Shown here in pieces: positions 1 through 5,568 of a DNA stretch of 5,699 nucleotides. How positions within the stretch are numbered: the stretch's first letter is position 1; the number at the start of each line of letters is the position of its first letter. Made by a program: the position numbers and the translations under genes. Source of the stretch: Dehalococcoidales bacterium (GTDB lineage Bacteria; Chloroflexota; Dehalococcoidia; Dehalococcoidales; UBA5760); the NCBI GenBank assembly GCA_030640485.1, contig DAOWJG010000018.1, forward strand, positions 1 through 5,699. The letters are read 5' to 3'. The notes under the pieces are model-generated. The model was not told where the DNA came from, ran no database searches, and saw only the letters and a list, made by a program, of their open reading frames with translations.

Positions 1-1155
1 GAATTCAGTAACAACCGCGCCATCTATGCTGCCAGCGAAACCCCGGGTGAGGGCATCTATCGCTTCACTCTCGGCACCAGCACGGTGTGGGAGGGCATCG
101 ATAGCCCGGCTGGCGGGATGCTCAGGCAACTGGAAGTATCGGCTGAGGGCACGTTATACGCCACCAACTTTAAGACTGAAGGTGGTATGGAACGCTGCCT
201 TAACCCTACATATTCACCAGGGCCAACATTTGAAACCGTAACCCGGGGGCTTGATGAGGGGGCTACGCTAACCAAACTGTGGCTACAGGGCAACAGATTG
301 TGGTCAATTGACACCACCAATATCACACAAATGACCTTTACCGATAGCCTGACACTACCGATTACCCTTATTGCACCAGCTGACCAGGCACAAGGGGTGG
401 GCACCATTGTTGATGACACTATTAGTGATGTTAGTCTTGACTGGGAGACACTGAAGGGGGCGACTAAATATGAGTGGCAGCTTGATGATGATACCGGCTT
501 CTCCAGCGCCCCTGCTTTATTTGAGGGCGATACTAAAGCCAGTTCATCTCGGTTACCAGTACTTGAATTGGCTACCACCTACTACTGGCGGGTAAGAGCT
601 ACGGAGCCGATCCTAAGCCCGTGGTCAGATAAATGGTCTTTCACGACCGCTATGGTCAGTGAGGCTGCCAGCCCCGAGCTTATCAGCCCTGAAGCTGGTG
701 CCACTGGGATATCACTAAGGCCCCTATTCCAGTGGAGCACTGTTGCCAGTGCCGAAGGCTACGAGCTGATAGTGTCTACTGAGGCTTCGCTTAACAACCC
801 CATAATCCTGAAGATCGATGACTATGCTCTACTCGATACCGCCTGGGAGTGCAATATAGCCCTAGACTACGATACCACCTATTACTGGAAGGTCAGGGCC
901 GTTAGCTCTGAAACCTATAGTGCCTGGAGTGAGGTTGGTACTTTCACTACTAAACAACCACTATCACCAGAGGAGCCAGCGCCACCACCTAAAGGTCTAC
1001 CATCGTCGGAAGAATCGGTATCTTCGCCAGAAGGACCGCCATCCTCACCAACCACCCCCAACTGGGTAAAGTATTTAATGGGGGCTTTGCTCGCGGCTGT
1101 AGTCTCGCTGTCAGTTATTGTCCTGGTGCTGGTGAGAAAAATAAGGCGGCTCTAG
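1..1155 (+). CDS. Cell-surface protein with propeller-like repeats, two Fn3-like domains and C-terminal membrane anchor (5' partial)
   Basis: The frame is open from base 1, so the true start lies left of the window; 384 residues are visible, ending at TAG 1153-1155. Residues about 8-120 have short beta-strand units such as IYAASETPGEGIYRF, GTLYATNF and RLWSIDTTN, resembling blades of a beta-propeller. Two Fn3-like domains follow at about 121-217 and 225-318. Each ends in the same pattern (TTYYWRVRA...WSFTT and TTYYWKVRA...GTFTT), so they are probably an internal duplication. A Pro/Ser/Glu-rich stalk spans about 319-354, then a single membrane helix (356-378) and a basic tail, RKIRRL. The design implies an exported protein anchored by its C-terminus with the domains outside the cell; a signal peptide would lie in the missing part. 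Fn3-like modules usually bind proteins or carbohydrates or act as spacers, and no catalytic motif is visible. The ligand is unknown. An internal GTG at 85 is an in-frame codon, not the likely start. Confidence 0.85.
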   Translation, partial: EFSNNRAIYAASETPGEGIYRFTLGTSTVWEGIDSPAGGMLRQLEVSAEGTLYATNFKTEGGMERCLNPTYSPGPTFETVTRGLDEGATLTKLWLQGNRLWSIDTTNITQMTFTDSLTLPITLIAPADQAQGVGTIVDDTISDVSLDWETLKGATKYEWQLDDDTGFSSAPALFEGDTKASSSRLPVLELATTYYWRVRATEPILSPWSDKWSFTTAMVSEAASPELISPEAGATGISLRPLFQWSTVASAEGYELIVSTEASLNNPIILKIDDYALLDTAWECNIALDYDTTYYWKVRAVSSETYSAWSEVGTFTTKQPLSPEEPAPPPKGLPSSEESVSSPEGPPSSPTTPNWVKYLMGALLAAVVSLSVIVLVLVRKIRRL

Positions 1156-1211
1156 CCCCTGACGGGGAATTAATTATAACTACTGATAAGAGCCCTGTAT
1201 TCTGCGCTTAT
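1156..1211. terminator. Possible terminator zone between convergent genes
   Basis: Only 52 bases separate the stop codons of the surface-protein gene (+) and the redox-protein gene (-). Directly after the TAG is a CCCC-TGAC-GGGG hairpin (1156-1167) followed by an A/T-rich run. A second imperfect hairpin lies at 1186-1211: ATAAG pairs with CTTAT, then comes one mismatch and two G-C pairs around a 10-base loop. It overlaps the stop codon of the minus-strand gene. Neither has a clean T-tract, so a role in termination rests mainly on position. Confidence 0.25.
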
Positions 1212-1774
1212 AGCTCAACGGCACCTTTATCAAGTAGAATTTCCATCACCCACCGGGCAGCAGTGCCAACAATATGACAACATTTATCAGGGTCGGAGTG
1301 GCCGCCGGCCTTTTCAAATTTAGCCAGCTCATCGGGGTCTAGAAGCCACCAGGTACGTCCGAAAAGCTGCCGTTGTATGTGGGGGCAGAGAATAGTCCCA
1401 TACTCCTTCCAGAATCTGTCAGCGAGCAACTGAGGTGCTGGGAATGAAGCGAATAACGCATCTACATTGGTTTGCTTACGTTCTTGGGGTGACAATTTAT
1501 CTACGGGGCGGCCGAAGAAATAAGCAAGAACTACTACTCCCCCGGATAGTGCCCCGCAGGTTCCTGAGAACTGCTCCGCCGTACCCCCGGATAGTGAGGT
1601 TGTCACCTTTACCACCACATCATCAATATCAAGAAGCTCGTGGACGGCAGCCACCGTAGATTGGGAGCAACTATAATTATTTTTTTCAAAATTAAAGCCC
1701 AGTTCGTATGCCTTATCTATTAGCTCTTGGTGAGACAAACCTTGGTATTTTTCTCTTACTTTCGCTTTGGTCAT
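1208..1774 (-). CDS. C_GCAxxG_C_C family redox-type protein
   Basis: The protein has 188 residues with ATG at 1774 and a strong AGGAG site (1784-1788) nine bases upstream. It carries the cysteine pattern of the C_GCAxxG_C_C family (PF09719, 'putative redox-active protein'). Cys36 lies in NNYSCSQS, Cys73 in GTCGALSGG (residues 71-79), Cys130 in ILCPHIQ, and Cys165-Cys166 in DKCCHIVGTAARW. Residues 15-50 look helical, and the Gly-rich segment around 62-82 is the family core. Family members occur mainly in anaerobes, often near oxidoreductases, and are thought to use the cysteines for redox chemistry or metal/cluster binding; no reaction is established. There is no signal peptide or membrane segment, so it should be cytoplasmic. 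It has its own promoter (1808-1837), and a hairpin separates it from the MBL gene upstream, so it is probably transcribed alone. The family call is confident; the function is not. Confidence 0.85.
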   Translation of the reverse strand: MTKAKVREKYQGLSHQELIDKAYELGFNFEKNNYSCSQSTVAAVHELLDIDDVVVKVTTSLSGGTAEQFSGTCGALSGGVVVLAYFFGRPVDKLSPQERKQTNVDALFASFPAPQLLADRFWKEYGTILCPHIQRQLFGRTWWLLDPDELAKFEKAGGHSDPDKCCHIVGTAARWVMEILLDKGAVEL

Positions 1775-1807
1775 TCAAGTCAACTCCTTTCCAATTATTA
1801 ACTTTTC

Positions 1808-1837
1808 ATTATGCACCGTGGTTTTCCTTGTAGTCAA
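1808..1837 (-). promoter_or_regulatory. Sigma70-type promoter for the C_GCAxxG_C_C gene
   Basis: Read on the minus strand, TTGACT (1832-1837) is followed after 18 bases by CATAAT (1808-1813), five of six matches at each element. Transcription would begin near 1801, leaving a leader of about 26 nt that contains the AGGAG ribosome site before the ATG at 1774. Identified by eye only. Confidence 0.55.
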
Positions 1838-1860
1838 GTTCAAGAGAATCCAGTCCATCT

Positions 1861-1875
1861 CCCCCCGTAAGGGGG
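1861..1875 (-). terminator. GC-rich hairpin downstream of the MBL-fold gene
   Basis: Five C-G pairs enclose a 4- or 5-base loop: C-run 1861-1866, loop around GTAA, G-run 1871-1875. It lies about 35 bases beyond the stop of the MBL gene and upstream of the promoter of the next minus-strand gene, which is where a terminator would be expected. The minus-strand transcript has no U-run after the stem, so it may instead be an RNA-end stabiliser or a copy of a small dispersed palindrome. Confidence 0.3.
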
Positions 1876-1909
1876 CGCAAAGGTGATGAAGAGTCTCCCA
1901 AATAGAAAC

Positions 1910-2542
1910 TCAGTAGTTAAGCAGAAAGACCTGGGTGCTGGCGGGCAGGCTTGACCTGGTAAGAGACAGCTTGGGTTGGGGAGTGACCTGCTCCACTCCT
2001 GTCTCCTTGAGGAACCTTTCCACTGGCTCAAGCTCCCGGTTTAATACCTCGGTTTGGTAGTGCATCGGAATCACCACCTTCGGCTCAAGTTGACGAACTA
2101 TCTCGGCGGCAATAGGGGCATTAATAGTGGACACGCCACCTACCGGGATTAGTAGTATATCTACGTTACCTAGCTCCTCCATCTGCTCGGCGGTAAGCAT
2201 ATGCCCCAGGTCTCCAAGATGACATACTGATATCTCGCCTACCTCCATGAGATAGACAGTGTTTTTACCCCGGTTACTGCCCTTTTCCCCATCATGGAAG
2301 GTAGCTATCCCGATAATTAAGACGCTGCCTATCTCGTACTCACCGGGTCCGGTAACCAGTCTCGGTTCACCGCTGATACCTTGAACATAGGAGTGCCCCG
2401 GGTGCTGGTGGCTTACCGTTACAATACGGGCGTTAGGTTTGCCCAGCGAGTAGCCCAAGCCAGGTGAATAGGGGTCAGTAATAACCGTGGTCTGATCCCC
2501 TCTAATTCTGAAGCAAGAGTGACCCAACCAGCTAATATCCAT
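1910..2542 (-). CDS. MBL-fold metal-dependent hydrolase (UlaG/COG2220-like)
   Basis: The protein has 210 residues from ATG 2542. It starts MDISWLGHSCFRIRG, the usual opening of the small UlaG-like metallo-beta-lactamase-fold proteins. Candidate metal ligands are visible: His8 (LGHSC); His45, His47 and His50 in SHQHPGHS; His83 in ATFHD; His108, Asp111 and His114 in CHLGDLGH; His161 in IPMHYQT. The classic HxHxDH motif reads HxHxGH here, so the usual Asp is Gly; I recall the HPGH form from relatives in Chloroflexota but cannot search for it. No signal peptide is present, so it is probably cytoplasmic. The substrate is unknown; the fold covers lactonases, nucleases and phosphodiesterases. The start at 2542 is preferred because GAGGGA sits seven bases upstream and a promoter lies at 2566-2595. 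A longer reading from GTG 2575 would begin inside or above that promoter and lacks a ribosome site. Confidence 0.85.
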   Translation of the reverse strand: MDISWLGHSCFRIRGDQTTVITDPYSPGLGYSLGKPNARIVTVSHQHPGHSYVQGISGEPRLVTGPGEYEIGSVLIIGIATFHDGEKGSNRGKNTVYLMEVGEISVCHLGDLGHMLTAEQMEELGNVDILLIPVGGVSTINAPIAAEIVRQLEPKVVIPMHYQTEVLNRELEPVERFLKETGVEQVTPQPKLSLTRSSLPASTQVFLLNY

Positions 2543-2549
2543 AATTCTA

Positions 2550-2555
2550 TCCCTC
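2550..2555 (-). promoter_or_regulatory. Ribosome binding site fixing the MBL start
   Basis: GAGGGA on the minus strand lies seven bases before ATG 2542. No comparable site precedes the in-frame GTG at 2575, so this site decides between the 210- and 221-residue readings. Confidence 0.6.
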
Positions 2556-2565
2556 AACCCAACTA

Positions 2566-2595
2566 AATATAGCACTAGACAGGTTCACGGGTCAA
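2566..2595 (-). promoter_or_regulatory. Sigma70-type promoter for the MBL-fold gene
   Basis: On the minus strand TTGACC (2590-2595) and TATATT (2566-2571) are separated by 18 bases, five of six matches each. The predicted start of transcription is near 2559, about 17 nt before ATG 2542 and just ahead of the GAGGGA site. The in-frame GTG at 2573-2575 lies upstream of this start, so it would not be in the transcript. Confidence 0.6.
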
Positions 2596-2726
2596 TTGAA
2601 GCTTATAACCTTCCCACTTATGAGCTGCTGTGGCTTCTCCTGTTATTGCCTGGAATAGCCAAGAGCAGGCGGCGGTTTCATAATAGCGAAATTTTAATGA
2701 AATTTGAACGCTGTTTTTATGAGCGA

Positions 2727-2756
2727 TTAACTCGGCGGTTTTATGATGACTATATG
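2727..2756 (+). promoter_or_regulatory. Weak promoter candidate for the 65-residue gene
   Basis: TTAACT (2727-2732) and TATATG (2751-2756) are 18 bases apart, about four of six matches each. Transcription would start near 2763, shortly before the ribosome site at 2778. An alternative further upstream is TTGAAG (2596-2601) with TATGAG (2619-2624) at 17 bases. Neither is convincing alone. Confidence 0.25.
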
Positions 2757-2777
2757 GGCAGTGATGATAATGATAAA

Positions 2778-2783
2778 AGGAGG
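2778..2783 (+). promoter_or_regulatory. Strong ribosome binding site for the 65-residue gene
   Basis: A perfect AGGAGG, within AAAGGAGGA 2776-2784, lies six bases before ATG 2790. It is the strongest Shine-Dalgarno in the window. It fixes the start at 2790 rather than at the upstream in-frame ATG 2646. Confidence 0.8.
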
Positions 2784-2789
2784 ACGATA

Positions 2790-2987
2790 ATGATTAAAAC
2801 CGCTATCAAAAGTGCCGATGGTATGGTCATGGTATTTGATGACAGGGGAGAACAAATCCCTCAATATCAGGGGCGATACGATGAGGTAAAGGTAAGCATT
2901 CTGAGAGATGCTCCACCGGAGGCAAGATTTGGCTGTTTCCCCGATGGCGAGCTGGAACTGAAGATAGTTCCCAGAGAGGAATGGTAG
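2790..2987 (+). CDS. Conserved small protein of unknown function (65 aa)
   Basis: The start is set by the AGGAGG six bases before ATG 2790. The frame stays open upstream to ATG 2646, but the extra 48 codons give a low-complexity, Arg/Asp-rich sequence unlike the rest and are probably not translated. The 65-residue product begins MIKTAIKSADGMVMVFDDRG, continues with QIPQYQGRYDEVKVSILRDA and ends KIVPREEW. It is acidic and soluble, with no signal peptide, membrane segment or metal-binding cluster (a single Cys at 49). The first 20 residues suggest a beta-hairpin; residues about 28-45 look helical. I recall similar short proteins in Dehalococcoidia genomes but know no domain name or function. 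It is transcribed away from the MBL gene, and an imperfect TGGCA/TGCCA hairpin (2994-3011) follows its stop. The gene is likely real; I assign no function. Confidence 0.7.
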   Translation: MIKTAIKSADGMVMVFDDRGEQIPQYQGRYDEVKVSILRDAPPEARFGCFPDGELELKIVPREEW

Positions 2988-3078
2988 CCCTGGTGGCAGA
3001 ACAGGATGCCAGTAACTAAGATTTTAGCGGGGGTGACATCCAGAAGGAATGGTATCGATATTTAACCAGTACAAAAGA

Positions 3079-3107
3079 TTGACAAGCTGGAGAAAACGTG
3101 ATACTGT
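3079..3107 (+). promoter_or_regulatory. Strong extended -10 promoter upstream of the first permease
   Basis: A perfect TTGACA (3079-3084) is followed after 17 bases by TACTGT (3102-3107), which keeps the critical TAnnnT bases. It is preceded by TG at 3099-3100, making an extended -10 (TGnTAnnnT). The predicted transcription start is near 3114. A perfect TATAAT also lies at 3118-3123 but has no acceptable -35 at 16-18 bases, so it may be chance or a second start. Confidence 0.65.
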
Positions 3108-3113
3108 GAAGCG

Positions 3114-3238
3114 GTCTTATAATGTCGAGCGGAGAACGGTTGCCATCTGGTAAATTATGCTGTTGGCATTGCTTGTTATCTGTGTAAAACGCAAGGTGGT
3201 GCTTTTTGTTGTGGGTGAACTAATGTTCGCCCTTTTTT
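3114..3238 (+). ncRNA. Candidate attenuated leader or small RNA (about 125 nt)
   Basis: The segment runs from the predicted start of the strong promoter to the end of a textbook intrinsic terminator, with no convincing gene inside. Possible internal pairings are TGCCA (3141-3145) with TGGCA (3164-3168), and GGAGAAC (3131-3137) with GTTCGCC (3225-3231), six pairs and one A-G mismatch. The second would use the 3' arm of the terminator and could act as an antiterminator. The permease ATG is 107 bases beyond the terminator, and I see no strong promoter between. This fits a leader that lets RNA polymerase through only under some condition. The alternatives are a free-standing small RNA, or a terminator that simply ends upstream transcription. 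I could not match it to T-box, purine, glycine, GEMM, 6S or SRP RNA. The boundaries are inferred. Confidence 0.4.
3213..3238 (+). terminator. Intrinsic terminator upstream of the first permease
   Basis: GGGTGAAC (3213-3220) pairs fully with GTTCGCCC (3225-3232), eight pairs with one U-G wobble, across a four-base TAAT loop. Six T's (3233-3238) follow directly. This is the clearest terminator in the window. A wider inverted repeat, GTGCT (3199-3203) with AGCAC (3250-3254), flanked inside by T- and A-runs, encloses it. Confidence 0.85.
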
Positions 3239-3344
3239 GGGTAAAAACCAGCACTTATTTGAGATGGGCAACCTCACAATTAGCCTAACCCCGTTTATCT
3301 ATTGAGTAGTTATCTAAAGAGGTAGACTGTGAAAGGGGCAAAGC

Positions 3345-4355
3345 ATGACAGAGGATGAAGTCAAAGCCACTCAGCGGCCGGCCAGGGCGCGAGAGATAGC
3401 AGGGCGCATCTTCAGACACGAAAATGCCGTCCTCGCCATCGTTCTGGCAGTATTGATAGCGGTGATGGGAGTTGTCACTAAGGGGTTAACAGTTGCCAGG
3501 GCTAATATGATTAATGTTCTGTTACAAAGCTCCATCAGGGGGGTGGCTGCGATAGGTCAGTCCTTCGTTATCTTAACCGCTGGCATTGATCTCTCGGTTG
3601 GTGGAGTGGCACTGTTCACAGCAATTCTAGGTGGCTCAATGACGACTTTATCGCCGTGGCTAAATAGTGTTGGCCCTCCGGTGTCTCCGTATATGGTAAT
3701 GCCACTCATGCTGTTGGTGGGGGCTGGTTGGGGGGTAGCCAATGGTTCATTAACCTCGCGCATTGGTATGCCGCCATTGATAGTAACCCTAGGGATGTGG
3801 GAGATATTAAAGGCGCTCGCCTTCCGAATAAGTGGGGGGGAGGACATGACCAACCACCCGGCCACTCTGGATTTCTTCGGATCGCATAGGGTCGTCGGGA
3901 TGCCGGTGCCGGTCATCATTTTTATCGTGGTGGCAGTGGTTGCTTATTATGTTCTGCAATATACCCGCTTTGGTCGTTCCGTTTATGCCACTGGCGGTAA
4001 TCCGGTAAGCGCCTGGCTTTCCGGTATTAACGTGAAAAGGATAATAATCGGCGCCTTTACTATTTCGGGATTTTTCGCCGGACTATCCGGTTTCTTAATA
4101 TTAGCCCGTACTAGGTCGGCAAACATGAGTACCCTAGTTGGTCTTGAGCTGGACTCCATAGCGGCCGCTTCTATTGGCGGCATCAGTCTAGCTGGTGGCA
4201 GAGGTAACATTATTGGGGTGGTAATTGGAGCTCTAATGATGGGCGTTATCAAGAACGCCATGAGTGTAATGGGGGTAGACCCCTCTACCGAGGGTATCGT
4301 AACCGGAGCCATAATAATTGCGGCGGTGGCTATTGACTATATCCGTAGACGTTAG
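3345..4355 (+). CDS. Sugar-type ABC transporter permease, RbsC family (copy 1)
   Basis: The protein has 336 residues from ATG 3345, with AAAGGGG (3332-3338) six bases upstream. It belongs to the BPD_transp_2 family (PF02653), the inner-membrane permeases of RbsC/XylH/MglC-type importers for sugars and related small solutes. The signature ILTAGIDLSVGGV spans residues 76-88. FGRSVYATGGNP...LSGI (209-228) matches the cytoplasmic coupling segment that touches the ATPase (AIGGN..AARLSGI in RbsC). GLELDSIAAASIGGISLAGG (266-285) and the hydrophobic C-terminus are also typical. Hydrophobic segments lie at about 28-46, 57-79, 84-100, 118-134, 143-161, 186-205, 233-254, 288-310 and 318-333. There is no cleaved signal, and the length is normal for the family. 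The gene lies behind the terminator at 3213-3238, so read-through may control it. No ATPase or binding protein is in view, and the substrate cannot be read from the sequence. Confidence 0.92.
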   Translation: MTEDEVKATQRPARAREIAGRIFRHENAVLAIVLAVLIAVMGVVTKGLTVARANMINVLLQSSIRGVAAIGQSFVILTAGIDLSVGGVALFTAILGGSMTTLSPWLNSVGPPVSPYMVMPLMLLVGAGWGVANGSLTSRIGMPPLIVTLGMWEILKALAFRISGGEDMTNHPATLDFFGSHRVVGMPVPVIIFIVVAVVAYYVLQYTRFGRSVYATGGNPVSAWLSGINVKRIIIGAFTISGFFAGLSGFLILARTRSANMSTLVGLELDSIAAASIGGISLAGGRGNIIGVVIGALMMGVIKNAMSVMGVDPSTEGIVTGAIIIAAVAIDYIRRR

Positions 4356-4404
4356 GCTACGAGTGGTATTGTTTCTCCGTGGTGTAAACCGGGTGACATT
4401 TTCC

Positions 4405-4420
4405 AGGGTATAGAAACCCT
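4405..4420 (+). terminator. Weak hairpin after permease copy 1
   Basis: AGGGT (4405-4409) pairs with ACCCT (4416-4420) over a six-base loop, about 50 bases after the permease stop. It is followed by TAAAAAAG rather than a T-run, so it is not a canonical intrinsic terminator on either strand. Confidence 0.2.
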
Positions 4421-4441
4421 TAAAAAAGAGAGTCAATGAAC

Positions 4442-4469
4442 TTGACGACGGTTAGTATAGTAGTATGTT
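4442..4469 (+). promoter_or_regulatory. Promoter between the two permeases
   Basis: TTGACG (4442-4447) and TATGTT (4464-4469) are 16 bases apart, five and four of six matches. Transcription would start near 4476, giving an 80-nt leader to ATG 4556. A 200-base gap with its own promoter means the two permease genes need not be transcribed together. Confidence 0.5.
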
Positions 4470-4555
4470 ACCTGAAGAGCAAGTGACCAAGCCATTTAAG
4501 GGAGCCTATTCGGGAAATCTAGTGTCGCTATATATTTAAGCTAGAGGAGCAGGCT

Positions 4556-5566
4556 ATGGCTGAAATTGTAGAAGGACCAAAACCTGTTAGGATTACGGCA
4601 CGAGAGACGGCGAGACGTTTCTTCGGACATGAAAACGCTGTCCTCGTCATCGTTCTGGTAGCATTGATAGCCGCCTTTGGCGTTATCACTAAGGGGGGGA
4701 CACTCGGCAGGGCTAATATGACGAATATTCTGTTACAGAGCGCCATCAGGGGGGTGGCATCGGTAGGTCAGGCATTTACCATCTTAACCGCTGGTATTGA
4801 CCTGTCGGTTGGTGGGGTGGGGCTTTTCACTTCAATGCTAGGCGCCTCAATGATGACGGCGGTCCTGGAGCAAAATATCGTTGGCCATCCTGTTTCTATA
4901 TATATAGCAATGCCGGTTATGGTGCTGGCGGGTGCTGCTTGGGGAGCAGCCAATGGCACCTTAGTCTCGCGTGTTGGTATGCCGGCTTTGATAGTAACCC
5001 TGGGCATGTGGCAAATATGCAAGGGAACGTCATTTGTCCTAGGTGGGGGGAGGTATATTATTGACCTACCCGACAGTCTGAATTTCTTCGGGTTGGGCGA
5101 TGTCGCTGGGATGCCGGTATTGGTCATTATTTTTATTGTGGTGGCGGTGATTGGTTATTTCATTCTGAATCATACTGTCTTTGGTCGTTCCGTCTATGCT
5201 ACTGGCGGTAATCCGGTAAGCGCCTGGCTTTCCGGTATCAGTGTGAAAAGGATACTACTCATCGTCTATATGATTTCGGGAATTCTTGCTGGACTGGCTG
5301 GTGTCATGATGACAGCTCGTACTATGTCCTCTATGATGAGAACCCTGTCTGGTCTTGAGCTAGACACTATAGCCGCGGTTACGGTTGGTGGCGTCAGTCT
5401 AGCTGGCGGCAAGGGTAACATTATTGGGGTGGTGCTTGGAGTTCTCATCATTGGCGTTATTAATAATGGTATGAGCGTATTAGGGGCAACTATCACTGCC
5501 CAGGGTACTATAAAGGGAGGAATAATAATTGCGGCGGTGGCTATTGACTACTTGCGCAGGCGTTAG
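4556..5566 (+). CDS. Sugar-type ABC transporter permease, RbsC family (copy 2)
   Basis: The protein has 336 residues from ATG 4556, with AGAGGAG (4543-4549) six bases upstream. It is a paralogue of the permease at 3345: the two align end to end without a gap, about 208 of 336 residues identical by hand count. The family marks are the same: ILTAGIDLSVGGV (76-88), FGRSVYATGGNPVSAWLSGI (209-228, identical to copy 1), GLELDTIAAVTVGGVSLAGG (266-285) and multiple membrane helices. Differences concentrate at residues 1-20, 101-110, 161-180, 234-265 and 311-320. Residues 161-180 lie between predicted helices on what is probably the outer face, where a binding protein would dock. This suggests either a heterodimeric channel made with copy 1 or a second importer with another solute. 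It has its own promoter (4442-4469). A GGACAC/GTGTCC inverted repeat follows the stop. As with copy 1, no ATPase or binding protein is in view. Confidence 0.92.
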   Translation: MAEIVEGPKPVRITARETARRFFGHENAVLVIVLVALIAAFGVITKGGTLGRANMTNILLQSAIRGVASVGQAFTILTAGIDLSVGGVGLFTSMLGASMMTAVLEQNIVGHPVSIYIAMPVMVLAGAAWGAANGTLVSRVGMPALIVTLGMWQICKGTSFVLGGGRYIIDLPDSLNFFGLGDVAGMPVLVIIFIVVAVIGYFILNHTVFGRSVYATGGNPVSAWLSGISVKRILLIVYMISGILAGLAGVMMTARTMSSMMRTLSGLELDTIAAVTVGGVSLAGGKGNIIGVVLGVLIIGVINNGMSVLGATITAQGTIKGGIIIAAVAIDYLRRR

Positions 5567-5568
5567 TC

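Noticed and set aside
1..6. GAATTC at the very start as a cloning junction
   Set aside because: The coding frame runs straight through it, another GAATTC occurs inside permease 2 (5280-5285), and no vector sequence is visible.
57..578. Long minus-strand frame opposite the surface-protein gene (173 codons)
   Set aside because: It lies fully within the plus-strand coding region, its translation is low-complexity and Ser/Val-rich, and it lacks domain features. It is a shadow frame; similar shadows occur opposite both permeases (3557-3919, 3983-4312, 4768-5127, 5266-5496).
2543..2575. Longer MBL protein from GTG 2575 (221 residues)
   Set aside because: No ribosome site is present and the codon lies upstream of the predicted transcription start; family members begin at MDISWLGHSC.
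2646..2789. N-terminal extension of the small protein from ATG 2646
   Set aside because: It has no ribosome site and an atypical composition, whereas AGGAGG lies at ideal spacing before ATG 2790.
3118..3180. Purine-riboswitch-like start (TATAAT followed by GGAGAACGG)
   Set aside because: The P2 and P3 stems cannot be formed, and the invariant core bases of the aptamer are absent.
3122..3187. 21-codon ORF (ATG 3122 to TAA 3185-3187) within the leader, Cys-rich near its end, as a leader peptide
   Set aside because: No ribosome site precedes the ATG, which overlaps the TATAAT at 3118-3123. It would begin only about 8 nt into the predicted transcript.
3123..3218. Open frame with several cysteines (ending in CYLCKTQGGAFCCG) overlapping the terminator stem
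   Set aside because: It has no ATG, GTG or TTG start in frame and no ribosome site, and it ends inside the terminator hairpin. Probably chance, although a comparative check of the leader would also test it.
3186..3238. T-box-like sequence (AAGGTGGTGC) before the terminator
   Set aside because: The downstream ACCGCG core is missing, the terminator 5' arm does not pair with the motif, and the leader is too short for Stem I. The downstream gene is not an amino-acid gene.
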